Origin: Comamonas sp. NLF-1-9
GTDB lineage: Bacteria; Pseudomonadota; Gammaproteobacteria; Burkholderiales; Burkholderiaceae_C
Direction: 5' to 3'
Assembly (NCBI RefSeq): GCF_019195435.1
Contig: NZ_CP078069.1
Span: 2,356,001-2,420,000 of the forward strand
Length of the DNA: 64,000 nucleotides
Shown piece after piece: positions 1 to 8,998 of the stretch. The notes under the pieces were generated by a model. It was not told the origin of the DNA and ran no database searches. It saw only the letters and a list, made by a program, of their open reading frames with translations. The first letter of the stretch is position 1, and every line of letters starts with the position of its first letter. Both the position numbers and the translations under genes were made by a program.

Positions 1-477
1 TTCTTGGGCAAGAAAATCGAGGCGCGCGAGATCAAGCTGGTGATGCTGTCGGTGCTGGCGCACCCCGCCTCCATCCTCGGCTTTACCGCGCTGGCCAGCC
101 TGTGGCCCGATACAGGCGCGAGCCTCTCCAACCCCGGAGCGCATGGTTTCTCAGAGGTGCTGTACGCCTACACCTCGGGCACGGCCAACAACGGCTCGGC
201 CTTTGCGGGCCTGAACGCCAACACGCCGTTCTTCAACACCACCATCGGCCTGGCCATGCTGGTGGGCCGCTACCTGACGTTGCTGCCCATGCTGGCCGTG
301 GCCGGCTCGCTGGCGGCGAAGAAGGCGGTGGCCGCCGGCCCCGGCACCTTTCCCACCGCCACGCCGCTGTTCATGGGCCTGCTGGTGTTCGTGGTGCTGG
401 TGGTCGGCGGCCTGACGTTTTTGCCGGCCCTGGCGCTGGGCCCGGTGGTCGAGCAGCTGCAGATGCTGCAACCGTAA
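1..477 (+). CDS. kdpA: KdpA, K+-transporting ATPase subunit A (3' part only)
   Basis: C-terminal 158 residues of KdpA, the K+-selective, channel-like membrane subunit of the high-affinity Kdp P-type potassium pump. The frame is open from the first base and carries the family's conserved C-terminal stretch: [12 protein letters not shown] near residue 2 and [12 protein letters not shown] near residue 21. Two hydrophobic segments follow at about residues 82-106 and 123-150, then the stop. The first roughly 400 residues, and any kdpF, lie upstream of the window. The next gene, 15 bp downstream, is kdpC rather than the usual kdpB. Confidence 0.95.
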   Translation, partial: FLGKKIEAREIKLVMLSVLAHPASILGFTALASLWPDTGASLSNPGAHGFSEVLYAYTSGTANNGSAFAGLNANTPFFNTTIGLAMLVGRYLTLLPMLAVAGSLAAKKAVAAGPGTFPTATPLFMGLLVFVVLVVGGLTFLPALALGPVVEQLQMLQP

Positions 478-492
478 GCAGGGAAAGAAAAA

Positions 493-1164
493 ATGAATAC
501 CTTGAACGTTCCCACTGCAGCGCTGCCGGCCGCGACATCGCCGCTGCAGGGCTTGCTCGGCCCCTGCCTGCGCGGCGCCCTGTTTGTGGCGTTGATGACC
601 GGCGTGGCCTACCCCCTGGCCACCACCGGCGTGGCGCAGCTGGTGTTGCCGCACCAGGCCAACGGCAGCCTGATCGAGCGCGGTGGCGCGGTGGTCGGCT
701 CCGCCCTCATCGGCCAATGGTTTGAGGGCGCAGGCTACTTTCAGCCGCGCCCGAGCACCACCCAGGCGCCCGATCCGCAGGACGCCAGCAAGAGCCTGGC
801 CGCGCCCTACAACGCCGGTGCATCGTCGGGCAGCAACCTGGGCCCCACCAACCCGGCGCTGATCGCCAGCGTGCAAGAGCGCGTGGCCGCCTACCGCCAG
901 GCCAACGGTTTGGCGCCTGACGCCGCTGTGCCGGTGGATGCGGTCACGGCCTCGGCCTCGGGGCTGGACCCGCATGTATCGGTGGCCAATGCCGAGTTGC
1001 AAGCCGCGCGCGTGGCACGCGCCCGTGGCCTGGCTGCGGTGCAGGTGCAGCAGCTGGTGCAGCAGCACCGCGAAGGCCGCGTGCTGGGCCTGCTGGGCGA
1101 GCCACGCGTGAACGTGCTGCGCCTGAACCTGGCGCTCGATGCCCTCAAGGGCGGCAAGGAGTGA
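493..1164 (+). CDS. kdpC: KdpC, K+-transporting ATPase subunit C
   Basis: KdpC is the single-span, periplasm-facing subunit that supports K+ binding and pump assembly. The 223-residue product has one N-terminal membrane segment (about residues 28-50), then the family hallmarks [41 protein letters not shown] and [16 protein letters not shown]. It is somewhat longer than the roughly 190-residue E. coli protein, mainly at the N-terminus. The ATG is preceded by a purine-rich AGGGAAAG. It sits between kdpA and kdpB, which is not the canonical A-B-C order, and its stop overlaps the possible GTG start of kdpB. Confidence 0.95.
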   Translation: MNTLNVPTAALPAATSPLQGLLGPCLRGALFVALMTGVAYPLATTGVAQLVLPHQANGSLIERGGAVVGSALIGQWFEGAGYFQPRPSTTQAPDPQDASKSLAAPYNAGASSGSNLGPTNPALIASVQERVAAYRQANGLAPDAAVPVDAVTASASGLDPHVSVANAELQAARVARARGLAAVQVQQLVQQHREGRVLGLLGEPRVNVLRLNLALDALKGGKE

Positions 1165-1166
1165 AT

Positions 1167-3287
1167 ATGAACGACAAAAAAACGCTGCCGCTGTTCGACC
1201 GTGCGCTGGCGGGCCAGGCGCTGCGCGATGCCGTGCGCAAGCTCGATCCCCGAGCGCAGTGGCGCAACCCGGTGATGTTCGTGGTCTACCTGGGCTCCAT
1301 CCTCACCAGCATGTTGTTCGTGCAAGCGTTGGGCGGGCAGGGTGAGGCGCCGGCGGGTTTCATCCTGGCGATCGCGCTGTGGCTGTGGTTCACGGTGCTG
1401 TTCGCCAATTTCGCCGAGGCACTGGCCGAGGGGCGCAGCAAGGCGCAGGCCGCGTCCCTGCGCGGACTCAAGAAACAAACTTGGGCCAAGAAGCTCAAGG
1501 CTGGGCCGTACGAGGCCGCGCACGCGCGCAGCGAACTGAGCTGGACGCCCATCGAGGCCAACAACCTGCGCAAGGGCGACATCGTGCTGGCAGAGGCCGG
1601 CGACGTGATTCCGGCCGACGGCGAGGTGATCGACGGCGTGGCCTCGGTGGATGAATCGGCCATCACCGGTGAATCGGCGCCGGTGATCCGCGAGTCGGGC
1701 GGGGATTTTTCGGCCGTGACCGGCGGCACGCGCGTGCTGTCGGACTGGATCGTGGCGCGCGTGGCGGTCAACCCGGGCGAGACCTTCGTCGATCGCATGA
1801 TCGCCATGGTGGAGAACGCCAGCCGCAAGAAGACGCCCAACGAAATTGCGCTGACCATCCTGCTGGTCGGGTTGACGCTGGTGTTCCTGCTGGTCATCGT
1901 CACGCTGTGGCCGTTTTCCAGCTTTGCCGTGGCGCAGGCCGGCTCGGGCAGCGTGGTCAGCCTGACGGTGCTGGTGGCGCTCTTGGTGTGCCTGATACCG
2001 ACGACCATCGGCGGCCTGCTCTCGGCCATTGGCGTGGCCGGCATGAGCCGCATGATGCAGGCCAACGTGATTGCCACCTCGGGCCGTGCGGTGGAAGCGG
2101 CGGGCGACGTGGACGTGCTGCTCTTGGACAAGACCGGCACCATCACCCTGGGCAACCGCCAGGCCAGCAGCTTTATTCCGGCGCGCGGCGTGAGCGAGCA
2201 GCAACTGGCCGACGCCGCGCAGCTCGCCTCGCTGGCTGACGAGACGCCCGAGGGCCGCAGCATCGTGGTGCTGGCCAAGCAGAAGTTCAATCTGCGGGAA
2301 CGCGAAGTGGAGAAGCTGGGCGCGCACTTCGTGCACTTCACGGCGCAGACGCGCATGAGCGGCGTCGATTTGGGTGATGGCCGCTGCATCCGCAAGGGCG
2401 CGGCTGAGGCCGTGCGCAAGCATCTGGAGGCGCTGGGCGGCCACTTTCCGGCCGATCTGCAACAAGCGGTGGATGACGTGTCGCGCCGCGGCTCCACGCC
2501 GCTGGTGGTGGCCGAAGCCATGGCCGCCGCCGGCGGCCCCGCACGGGTTCGGGCTCTCGGCGTTGTCGAGCTCAAGGACATCGTCAAGGGCGGCATCAAG
2601 GAGCGCTTTGCCGAGCTGCGCCGCATGGGCATCAAGACGGTGATGATCACCGGCGACAACCGCCTGACGGCAGCCGCCATCGCCGCCGAGGCCGGCGTGG
2701 ACGACTTCCTGGCCGAGGCCACGCCCGAGGCCAAGCTGGCGCTGATCCGCGACTACCAGGCCAAGGGCCAGCTGGTGGCCATGACGGGCGACGGCACCAA
2801 CGACGCCCCGGCCTTGGCCCAGGCCGACGTGGCCGTGGCCATGAACACCGGCACGCAGGCGGCCAAGGAGGCCGGCAACATGGTCGATCTGGACAGCAAC
2901 CCGACCAAGCTGATCGAGATCGTCGAGACCGGCAAGCAGATGCTGATGACTCGCGGGTCCCTGACCACCTTCAGCGTTGCCAACGACGTGGCCAAGTACT
3001 TCGCCATTATCCCGGCGGCCTTCATCGGGACCTACCCGCAGTTGGCGGCGCTCAACGTCATGGGTCTGGCCAGCCCCTCGTCGGCCATCCTGTCCGCCGT
3101 GATCTTCAACGCGCTCATCATCGTGGTGCTGATCCCGCTGGCGCTCAAGGGCGTGGCCTACCGCGCCGTGGGCGCCGCCGCGCTGCTGCGCCGCAACCTG
3201 TTGATCTATGGCATTGGCGGGCTCATCGTGCCCTTCGTTGGCATCAAGCTGATTGACATGCTGATTGCGGCATTGCGCCTTGCATGA
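1167..3287 (+). CDS. kdpB: KdpB, K+-transporting P-type ATPase catalytic subunit
   Basis: Catalytic ATP-hydrolysing subunit of the Kdp pump. Visible P-type ATPase signatures are the TGES actuator motif ([10 protein letters not shown]), the phosphorylation site DKTGT with Asp near residue 321, the KGAAEAV nucleotide-binding region, [10 protein letters not shown] and the hinge motif [16 protein letters not shown]. Several membrane segments flank these. AAGGAG at 1156-1161 is ideally spaced for ATG 1167; an in-frame GTG at 1161 overlapping the kdpC stop is an alternative start. The length of about 706 residues is slightly above the E. coli 682. A short palindromic repeat begins at the stop codon. 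Confidence 0.96.
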   Translation: MNDKKTLPLFDRALAGQALRDAVRKLDPRAQWRNPVMFVVYLGSILTSMLFVQALGGQGEAPAGFILAIALWLWFTVLFANFAEALAEGRSKAQAASLRGLKKQTWAKKLKAGPYEAAHARSELSWTPIEANNLRKGDIVLAEAGDVIPADGEVIDGVASVDESAITGESAPVIRESGGDFSAVTGGTRVLSDWIVARVAVNPGETFVDRMIAMVENASRKKTPNEIALTILLVGLTLVFLLVIVTLWPFSSFAVAQAGSGSVVSLTVLVALLVCLIPTTIGGLLSAIGVAGMSRMMQANVIATSGRAVEAAGDVDVLLLDKTGTITLGNRQASSFIPARGVSEQQLADAAQLASLADETPEGRSIVVLAKQKFNLREREVEKLGAHFVHFTAQTRMSGVDLGDGRCIRKGAAEAVRKHLEALGGHFPADLQQAVDDVSRRGSTPLVVAEAMAAAGGPARVRALGVVELKDIVKGGIKERFAELRRMGIKTVMITGDNRLTAAAIAAEAGVDDFLAEATPEAKLALIRDYQAKGQLVAMTGDGTNDAPALAQADVAVAMNTGTQAAKEAGNMVDLDSNPTKLIEIVETGKQMLMTRGSLTTFSVANDVAKYFAIIPAAFIGTYPQLAALNVMGLASPSSAILSAVIFNALIIVVLIPLALKGVAYRAVGAAALLRRNLLIYGIGGLIVPFVGIKLIDMLIAALRLA

Positions 3288-3289
3288 CA

Positions 3290-3316
3290 ATCGCAAGCAG
3301 CTATCTTATTGATAGT
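3290..3316. repeat. Dispersed palindromic repeat, partial copy (copy a)
   Basis: Immediately downstream of kdpB the bottom strand reads AAGATAGCTGCTTGCGATT. This matches the left half of the dispersed repeat seen nine more times in the window (core GATAGCTG-CCAGCGCTTG). A small local hairpin, CTATC-ttatt-GATAG, is also present. The right arm is absent, so it is a partial or decayed copy. Confidence 0.5.
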
Positions 3317-3332
3317 CAACGGGAGGCCGAGC

Positions 3333-3539
3333 ATGGACACGCCCGGCTGGGTTGACGTGGCCAGCGCCTTGGTCGCGCTGGTGGTCAGCGTGCTGCCGCT
3401 GTTGCTGGCGCGCTGGCTGATTCTTCGGCGCCAGGACGGCGATACCGATTCACACGAACCGCCCTCGACCCTGCCCTCCGACACCGCGCCGCCGCGCGCG
3501 CGGCACGTTCATTCTTCCCGCACCCGGAGCCGCCCATGA
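3333..3539 (+). CDS. Small one-span membrane protein in the kdp locus
   Basis: A 68-residue protein not recognised as a named family. One strongly hydrophobic segment spans about residues 10-28 (ASALVALVVSVLPLLLARWL), followed by a basic RR and a polar, Pro/Ser/Arg-rich tail. GGGAGG lies about 7 bp before ATG 3333, and its stop overlaps the start of the next gene in an ATGA arrangement, so translation is probably coupled. Both features argue that it is real. It is longer than the roughly 30-residue KdpF and in a different position, so equating it with KdpF would be speculative; a small accessory subunit or anchor of the Kdp locus is possible. Confidence 0.6.
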   Translation: MDTPGWVDVASALVALVVSVLPLLLARWLILRRQDGDTDSHEPPSTLPSDTAPPRARHVHSSRTRSRP

Positions 3540-4360
3540 CAACCCCCCAATCTTGTCTGCTCTACGGCGCCTTGCTGCTCGGCGCCTGCACCCCCGCCCT
3601 GGCGGAGGCGCACGTGTCGGCCAACCTCAACGGGGTCAGCCAATACCGCTTTCGCGGCATTGACCAGACCTGGGGCCGCCCCGCGCTGCAAGGCGGCGTG
3701 GACTGGTCGCACCCCGATGGCTGGTACGCCGGTCTGTGGGCGTCCAACGTGAACCGGCGCAGCTACCCAGGCGGCGGCGCCGAGCTGGACTTGTACGGCG
3801 GCTACAACGGCAAGCTGAGCGAAGACTGGAGCGTCACCGTCGGCCTGTACGGTTACCTCTACCCCGGCGCCAACCTGCGCCACACGCGCTGCCCCTCGGC
3901 CGCCTTCGGCGCGCCCTGCGGCGCGTTGCCTGGCCAGCGCTACGACACGCTGGAGCTGAACGCCGGCGTGGGCTGGCGGTGGCTGAGCTACAAGCTGTCG
4001 GTGTCGGCCACCGACTATTTCGGCGCCAACCCCACCACCGGCTACAGCCATGGCTCGCGCGGCACCCTCTACCACGACCTGACGGCCACCGTGCCTCTGC
4101 AAGACTCATGGAGCCTGATCCTGCACACCGGCTACACCGATATTCGCGCCCGCGTTGACGGCCACAATCCCAGCTACGCCGACTGGCGCGTGGCCATGGC
4201 CAAGACCTTTGAAGGCGGCTGGAACGCATCCGTGGGCGTGGTGGGCGCCACCAACAAGCGCTTCTATCGCCCGCCCACGGGGGGCCTGTCGGCCACCGAT
4301 GGCGCCATGCGCGCGCTCAACCGCCCGGTGCTGGTGCTGCAGGTCGGCAAGACGTTCTGA
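3536..4360 (+). CDS. TorF-family putative outer-membrane porin
   Basis: The 274-residue product starts with a signal peptide (about residues 1-24, ending ALAEA). It continues with alternating aromatic/hydrophobic strands typical of a small beta-barrel and ends in a terminal Phe (LQVGKTF), the classic outer-membrane protein ending. The opening NLNGVSQYRFRGIDQT and the internal LDLYGGYNG and HTGYTDI fit the TorF / TIGR02001 family of putative porins. A LLGAC lipobox-like stretch occurs in the leader, but ALAEA cleavage looks more likely. Its place between kdpB and kdpD suggests a co-expressed outer-membrane channel for K+ or osmotic conditions; that role is inference. Confidence 0.8.
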   Translation: MTTPQSCLLYGALLLGACTPALAEAHVSANLNGVSQYRFRGIDQTWGRPALQGGVDWSHPDGWYAGLWASNVNRRSYPGGGAELDLYGGYNGKLSEDWSVTVGLYGYLYPGANLRHTRCPSAAFGAPCGALPGQRYDTLELNAGVGWRWLSYKLSVSATDYFGANPTTGYSHGSRGTLYHDLTATVPLQDSWSLILHTGYTDIRARVDGHNPSYADWRVAMAKTFEGGWNASVGVVGATNKRFYRPPTGGLSATDGAMRALNRPVLVLQVGKTF

Positions 4361-4380
4361 CGCCGCGCATACCATAGGCC

Positions 4381-7116
4381 ATGCCCACGTCCGCCCCCGC
4401 GCCCGACGTCGATCAGCGCCCCGACCCCGATGCGCTGCTGGCGCGGGTGCGCCAAGACGAAAAGCAGGCCGGGCACGGCCGGCTGAAGGTGTTCTTCGGC
4501 GCCTCGGCCGGCGTCGGCAAGACCTACGCCATGCTGTCGGCGGCGCGCACGGCGCTGGGGCAGGGCGTGCCGCTGGTGGTGGGTTTGGTGGAAACGCACG
4601 GCCGCGCCGAGACCGAGGCCGTGGCCGAGGGTCTGCCGCGCCTGCCCCTCAAGGCGGTGCCCTACCGCGAGCGCGTGCTGAACGAGTTCGGCCTCGACGC
4701 CGCGCTGGCCTTCGGGCTCGAACACGCCGGTGGCGCCCAGCCGCCGCTGGTGTTGCTCGATGAGCTGGCGCACAGCAACGCCCCCGGCTCGCGCCACCCC
4801 AAGCGCTGGCAGGATGTGGAGGAGCTGCTGGCCGCCGGCATCGACGTGTGGAGCACGATGAACGTGCAACACCTGGAGAGCCTGAACGACATCGTGGGTG
4901 ACATCACCGGCGTGCGCGTGTGGGAAACGGTGCCTGACCACATCCTGGACGCTGCCGACGAGGTGGTGGTGGTCGATCTGCCGCCCGACGAGTTGCTGGC
5001 GCGCCTGGCTGCCGGCAAGGTCTATGTGCCGCAGCAAGCCGAGCGCGCGGCGGCCCATTTTTTTCGCAAGGGCAACCTGATCGCGCTGCGCGAACTGGTG
5101 TTGCGCCGCGCCGCCGACCGCGCCGACACCCAGATTCAGCACTGGCGGCGCGCCAACGCTGGCGGCGGCGAGCAGCCCGTGTGGGCCACGCGCGAGGCGC
5201 TGCTGGCCGCCATCGGCCCCAACGGCGGCGAAAACGTGGTGCGCCGCGCCGCGCGCCTGGCGGCGCAGTTGGACGTTCCCTGGCATGCCGTGTTCGTCGA
5301 TGTGCTGGGGCAGCGCCTTGGCGAGGCGGCGCGCGAGCAGGCGCTGCGCGCGCTGCGCCTGGCGCAGGAGCTGGGCGCCACCACGGCCACGCTGGCGGCG
5401 CCCGAGCTGGCGCCGGCGCTGGTGGGCCATGCGCGCGAGCACAACCTCTCGCGCCTGGTGATGGGCCGCAGCCGCCGCCGGCCCTGGCGGCTGCCGCTGG
5501 ACGAGCAGGTTGGCCGCATCGCGTCCGAGCTCGATGTACTTCAGGTGGCGCTATCCAAAGTGGATCGCCAAGGCGCGACGCAGCCTGCGCGCGGCGCCGA
5601 TGTGTCCCGCAGCAACTGGGCCGGTTATGGCTTTGCCGCCGCCTGGTGCCTGGCGCTGGCGCTGCTGGCGCAGCCGCTGGCTGGCGTGCTGGAGCTGACC
5701 AACATCGTCATGCTGTTTCTGCTGGTGGTGGTGGTGGTGGCGCTGCGCCACGGGCGCGCGCCGGCGGTGCTGGCCGCGTTGCTGGGCGTGGCGCTGTTCG
5801 ATTTCTTTTTTGTGCCGCCGCGGATGTCACTGGCGGTGAGCGACGTGCAGTACCTCGTCACCTTCGCGGTGATGCTGGTGGTGGCGCTGGTGATCGGCCA
5901 GCTCACGGCCGGCCTGCGCGCGCAGGCGCACGCCGCCAGTGAGCGCGAACGCCGGGTGCGCGGGCTCTACCAGATGTCGCGCGAGCTCTCGGCGGCGCTG
6001 CTGCCCGAGCAGGTGGCCGAAATCGGCGCGCGCTTTCTGCGCGGCGAGTTTGGTGCGCGCTCGGCCCTGCTGGCCCTGGGCGACGACGACAAGCTGCTGC
6101 TGCAACCAGGCGCCGACGCTGAGCTCGACCCCGCCGTGGCGCAGTGGTGCTTCGACAAGGGCGAGCCCGCCGGGCGCGGCACCAACACGCTGCCGGCCAG
6201 CGCCTGCCTGGTGTTGCCGTTGACCGCGCCCATGCGTCGGCGCGGCGTGCTGGCGGTGCAGCCGGCGCAAAGCAGTTCGCTGGCGCCTGAACAGCGCCAG
6301 GTGCTCGACACCTGCGCTTCGCTGTTGGCGATTTCGCTGGAGCGCATCCACTACGTGCAGGTGGCGCAGCAAAGCACGGTGCACATGGAGTCCGAGCGCC
6401 TTCGGAACTCGCTGCTGGCGGCCATCTCGCACGATTTGCGCACGCCGCTGGCGGCCATGGTCGGCTTGGCCGACACGCTGGCGCTGACGGGCGCGCCCTT
6501 GCAGCCGCAACAGGCCGAGGTGGTGCAGGCCATCCGCGGCTCGGCCTTGCGCATGAACGCCCAGGTCAATAACCTGCTGGATATGGCGCGGCTCGAAGTC
6601 GCCGAGGTGCAACTGAGCCGCGCCTGGCTGCCGCTGGAAGAAGTGGTGGGCAGCGCGATCGCCACCTGCTCGGGCTCGCTGGCGGGGCGCGCGGTGGCCA
6701 CGCACCTGGCGGGCGAGCTGCCCCTGCTGCACCTGGATGCCGAGCTGATGGAGCGCGTGTTCGTCAACCTGCTGGAAAACGCCGTCAAGTACACGCCGCA
6801 GGGTTCGCCCCTGGACTTGCGCGCCACGCTCGATGGCGCCGAGGTGGTGATCACGCTGGACGACCACGGCCCGGGCCTGCCGCCGGGGCGCGAGGAGGCG
6901 GTGTTCAAAAAATTCGAGCGCGGCACGCGCGAGAGCGTCACCCCCGGCGTCGGTCTGGGCCTGGGCATTTGCCGCGCCATCGTCCAGGCGCATGGCGGGC
7001 GCATCGTCGGCGTCAACCGGATGGAGGGCGATCGGGTGCGCGGCGCGCGCTTTACCATTCGCCTGCCCGTGGGCCAGCCGCCGCTGGACGACGGCAGCGC
7101 CCAATCGCCGGTTTGA
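4381..7116 (+). CDS. kdpD: KdpD, K+/turgor-sensing histidine kinase
   Basis: Sensor kinase of the kdp operon, 911 residues (E. coli 894). Domain order: an N-terminal KdpD domain with Walker-like GASAGVGKT (about 40-48) and the DELAHSNAPGSRHPKRWQDV signature; a UspA-like domain (about 250-380); a DUF4118 membrane block of closely spaced spans (about 415-510); a GAF-like region; a HisKA domain with the phosphoacceptor His near residue 684 in AAISHDLRTPLAAM; and an HATPase domain with N-box LLENAVKYTPQG and G-boxes DHGPGLP and GLGLGICRAI. It lies 20 bp after the porin gene and 8 bp before kdpE, consistent with one transcription unit. Confidence 0.96.
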   Translation: MPTSAPAPDVDQRPDPDALLARVRQDEKQAGHGRLKVFFGASAGVGKTYAMLSAARTALGQGVPLVVGLVETHGRAETEAVAEGLPRLPLKAVPYRERVLNEFGLDAALAFGLEHAGGAQPPLVLLDELAHSNAPGSRHPKRWQDVEELLAAGIDVWSTMNVQHLESLNDIVGDITGVRVWETVPDHILDAADEVVVVDLPPDELLARLAAGKVYVPQQAERAAAHFFRKGNLIALRELVLRRAADRADTQIQHWRRANAGGGEQPVWATREALLAAIGPNGGENVVRRAARLAAQLDVPWHAVFVDVLGQRLGEAAREQALRALRLAQELGATTATLAAPELAPALVGHAREHNLSRLVMGRSRRRPWRLPLDEQVGRIASELDVLQVALSKVDRQGATQPARGADVSRSNWAGYGFAAAWCLALALLAQPLAGVLELTNIVMLFLLVVVVVALRHGRAPAVLAALLGVALFDFFFVPPRMSLAVSDVQYLVTFAVMLVVALVIGQLTAGLRAQAHAASERERRVRGLYQMSRELSAALLPEQVAEIGARFLRGEFGARSALLALGDDDKLLLQPGADAELDPAVAQWCFDKGEPAGRGTNTLPASACLVLPLTAPMRRRGVLAVQPAQSSSLAPEQRQVLDTCASLLAISLERIHYVQVAQQSTVHMESERLRNSLLAAISHDLRTPLAAMVGLADTLALTGAPLQPQQAEVVQAIRGSALRMNAQVNNLLDMARLEVAEVQLSRAWLPLEEVVGSAIATCSGSLAGRAVATHLAGELPLLHLDAELMERVFVNLLENAVKYTPQGSPLDLRATLDGAEVVITLDDHGPGLPPGREEAVFKKFERGTRESVTPGVGLGLGICRAIVQAHGGRIVGVNRMEGDRVRGARFTIRLPVGQPPLDDGSAQSPV

Positions 7117-7124
7117 CTCGCCCC

Positions 7125-7820
7125 ATGACCCCACCCCGCACTCGCATCTTGATCGTCGAAGACGAGGCCGACATTCGCCGCTTCGTGCGCCTGGCGCTGC
7201 AGAGCGAGGGCCACGAGGTGTTCGAGGCCGCCAGCCTGCAACGCGGCCTGATCGAGGCCGGCACGCGCCGCCCCGACGCGCTGGTGCTGGATCTGGGCCT
7301 GCCCGATGGCGACGGCGTGGACTTGATCCGCGACCTGCGCCAGTGGTCCGAGCTGCCCATCGTCGTGCTGTCGGCGCGCGTGGCCGAGGCCGACAAGATC
7401 GCCGCGCTGGATGCCGGCGCCGACGACTACCTGGTCAAGCCCTTTGGCGCCGGCGAGCTGCTGGCTCGCGTGCGCGCGCAGCTGCGCCGCCATGCCGCGC
7501 GCAACCCCGCGGGCGAGCCCGAACTGCGTTTTGGCGACGTGCGGATCGACTTCACGCGCCGCAGCGTCACGCAAGGCGGCGAGCCGCTGCACCTGACGCC
7601 CATCGAATACCGGCTGCTGACCCACCTGGCCAGCCAGCCCGACCGCGTGATCACCCACAAACAGTTGCTGCAAGCCGTCTGGGGCCCCGGCCATGCCGAG
7701 GACACGCACTACGTGCGCGTGCACATGGCCAACCTGCGCAAAAAGGTCGAGCGCGACGCCGCACAGCCCAGGCATCTGCTGACCGAGGCGGGCATTGGCT
7801 ACCGCTTCGTCGCTCAATAG
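7125..7820 (+). CDS. kdpE: KdpE, OmpR-type response regulator
   Basis: A 231-residue response regulator partnered with KdpD. The receiver domain (1-115) has the acidic pocket VEDEAD, the phosphoacceptor Asp56 in ALVLDLGLPDGDG, the conserved Ser in VVLSARV and Lys in YLVKPFG. The C-terminal winged helix (about 130-231) carries LTPIEYRLLTHLASQPDRVI and YVRVHMANLRKKVE of the OmpR/PhoB type. Start chosen at ATG 7125 because the receiver fold begins directly there. It normally activates the kdp promoter, which lies upstream of this window. Confidence 0.96.
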   Translation: MTPPRTRILIVEDEADIRRFVRLALQSEGHEVFEAASLQRGLIEAGTRRPDALVLDLGLPDGDGVDLIRDLRQWSELPIVVLSARVAEADKIAALDAGADDYLVKPFGAGELLARVRAQLRRHAARNPAGEPELRFGDVRIDFTRRSVTQGGEPLHLTPIEYRLLTHLASQPDRVITHKQLLQAVWGPGHAEDTHYVRVHMANLRKKVERDAAQPRHLLTEAGIGYRFVAQ

Positions 7821-7847
7821 CGCACGAGCACGCCTAGCCGCCCCTGC

Positions 7848-8834
7848 TCAGGCCAGCCAGCCGCGCTTGCGAAAGTAGAGCATGGGCACGAGAGCGCTGG
7901 CGATCATCAGCACGATGGCGTAGAGGTAGCCGTGCTCCCACTCGAGCTCGGGCATGAGCCGAAAGTTCATGCCATAGACGCTGGCGATCAGCGTCGGCGG
8001 CAGCAGCGCGACGCTGGCCACTGAAAAGATCTTGATGATCTTGTTCTGGTTGATGTTCAGGAAACCGACCGTCGCATCCATCAGGAAGTTGATCTTGTCG
8101 AACAGGAACTGGGTGTGGCTGTCGAGCGACTCGATGTCGCGCAGGATCTGGCGCGCGTCTTCGAACTGTTCGGCGTTGAGCATGCGGCTGCGCATCATGA
8201 AGCTCACGGCGCGGCGCGTGTCGAGCATGTTGCGCCGGATGCGGCCGTTCAGGTCTTCTTCCCAGGCGATGTCGGCCAGCACCTGCTGGGCGTGGCTGTC
8301 GGTCATCTGGCCCTCGAGCACCTGGGTGCTGACCTTTTTCAGCTCGTCGTAGATGCCTTCGAGCGTGTCGGCCGAATACTCCACGTCGGTGTCAAACAGG
8401 TTGAGCAGCGCCTCCTTGGCGTCGGCGATCAGCCCAGGGGCGCGGCGCGCGCGCATGCGCACCAGGCGAAACACCGGGATGTCTTCCTCGTGGATGGAAA
8501 ACAGCACGCCGCAGCTCTTGAGCTCGGTGTTGTGCTGGTTCAGGATGAAGGCCACGCGCACCGAGCGCGGGTCGTCGTCGTCATCGATCAGGAAGTCGCT
8601 GCGGATGTGCAGCTCGCCGTTGTCTTCCTCGTAAAAGCGCGCGGACTCCTCGATGTCGTCGTCCATCGCGTCTTCGGGAATGGACAGGCCGTAGTACTGC
8701 GACACCCAGCGCTTTTCCTCGCGCGTGGGCGACTCCAGGTCCACCCAGACGGGCTGGAAGCGCGCAAGCTCATCGAGCGATTCGATTTCTTCCTGCACCA
8801 GCCGGCCGTTGACCAGCGAAAAAACGTTGAGCAT
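7848..8834 (-). CDS. corA: CorA-family Mg2+/divalent metal transporter
   Basis: A 328-residue CorA-type channel for Mg2+ (possibly Co2+/Ni2+) uptake across the inner membrane. An acidic cytoplasmic domain (about 1-255) includes a run DDDDD near residue 86 and a long helical stretch. Two C-terminal membrane helices follow (about 270-290 and 303-321) with the selectivity signature YGMNF (GMN at 288-290). The last helix ends in a basic KRGW tail, as in the family. It converges on kdpE with only 27 bp between the stops. Probably monocistronic. Confidence 0.95.
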   Translation of the reverse strand: MLNVFSLVNGRLVQEEIESLDELARFQPVWVDLESPTREEKRWVSQYYGLSIPEDAMDDDIEESARFYEEDNGELHIRSDFLIDDDDDPRSVRVAFILNQHNTELKSCGVLFSIHEEDIPVFRLVRMRARRAPGLIADAKEALLNLFDTDVEYSADTLEGIYDELKKVSTQVLEGQMTDSHAQQVLADIAWEEDLNGRIRRNMLDTRRAVSFMMRSRMLNAEQFEDARQILRDIESLDSHTQFLFDKINFLMDATVGFLNINQNKIIKIFSVASVALLPPTLIASVYGMNFRLMPELEWEHGYLYAIVLMIASALVPMLYFRKRGWLA

Positions 8835-8998
8835 GGCTGCTGCTCTCCCTGACGATTCGGTGTTGTAGCGATGGCTTGGGGGGCGCTTTCAGGCCCCCGC
8901 TCAGGCTATGCGGCCAGGGAGGCTGAAAGCCGCCGACTGGGGCTGGCTTCCACGACAGCTGTCTCCTTTGATGTGCAGCCGGCAATTATCGCACCCGC

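Noticed and set aside
891..3296. 801-codon open frame on the minus strand across the kdp genes
   Set aside because: Composition is a GC-rich shadow of kdpB (His/Gln/Arg-rich, no domain); the plus-strand frames match KdpC and KdpB throughout.
3333..3539. Naming the small membrane gene kdpF
   Set aside because: KdpF is about 30 residues and precedes kdpA; this protein is 68 residues and follows kdpB.
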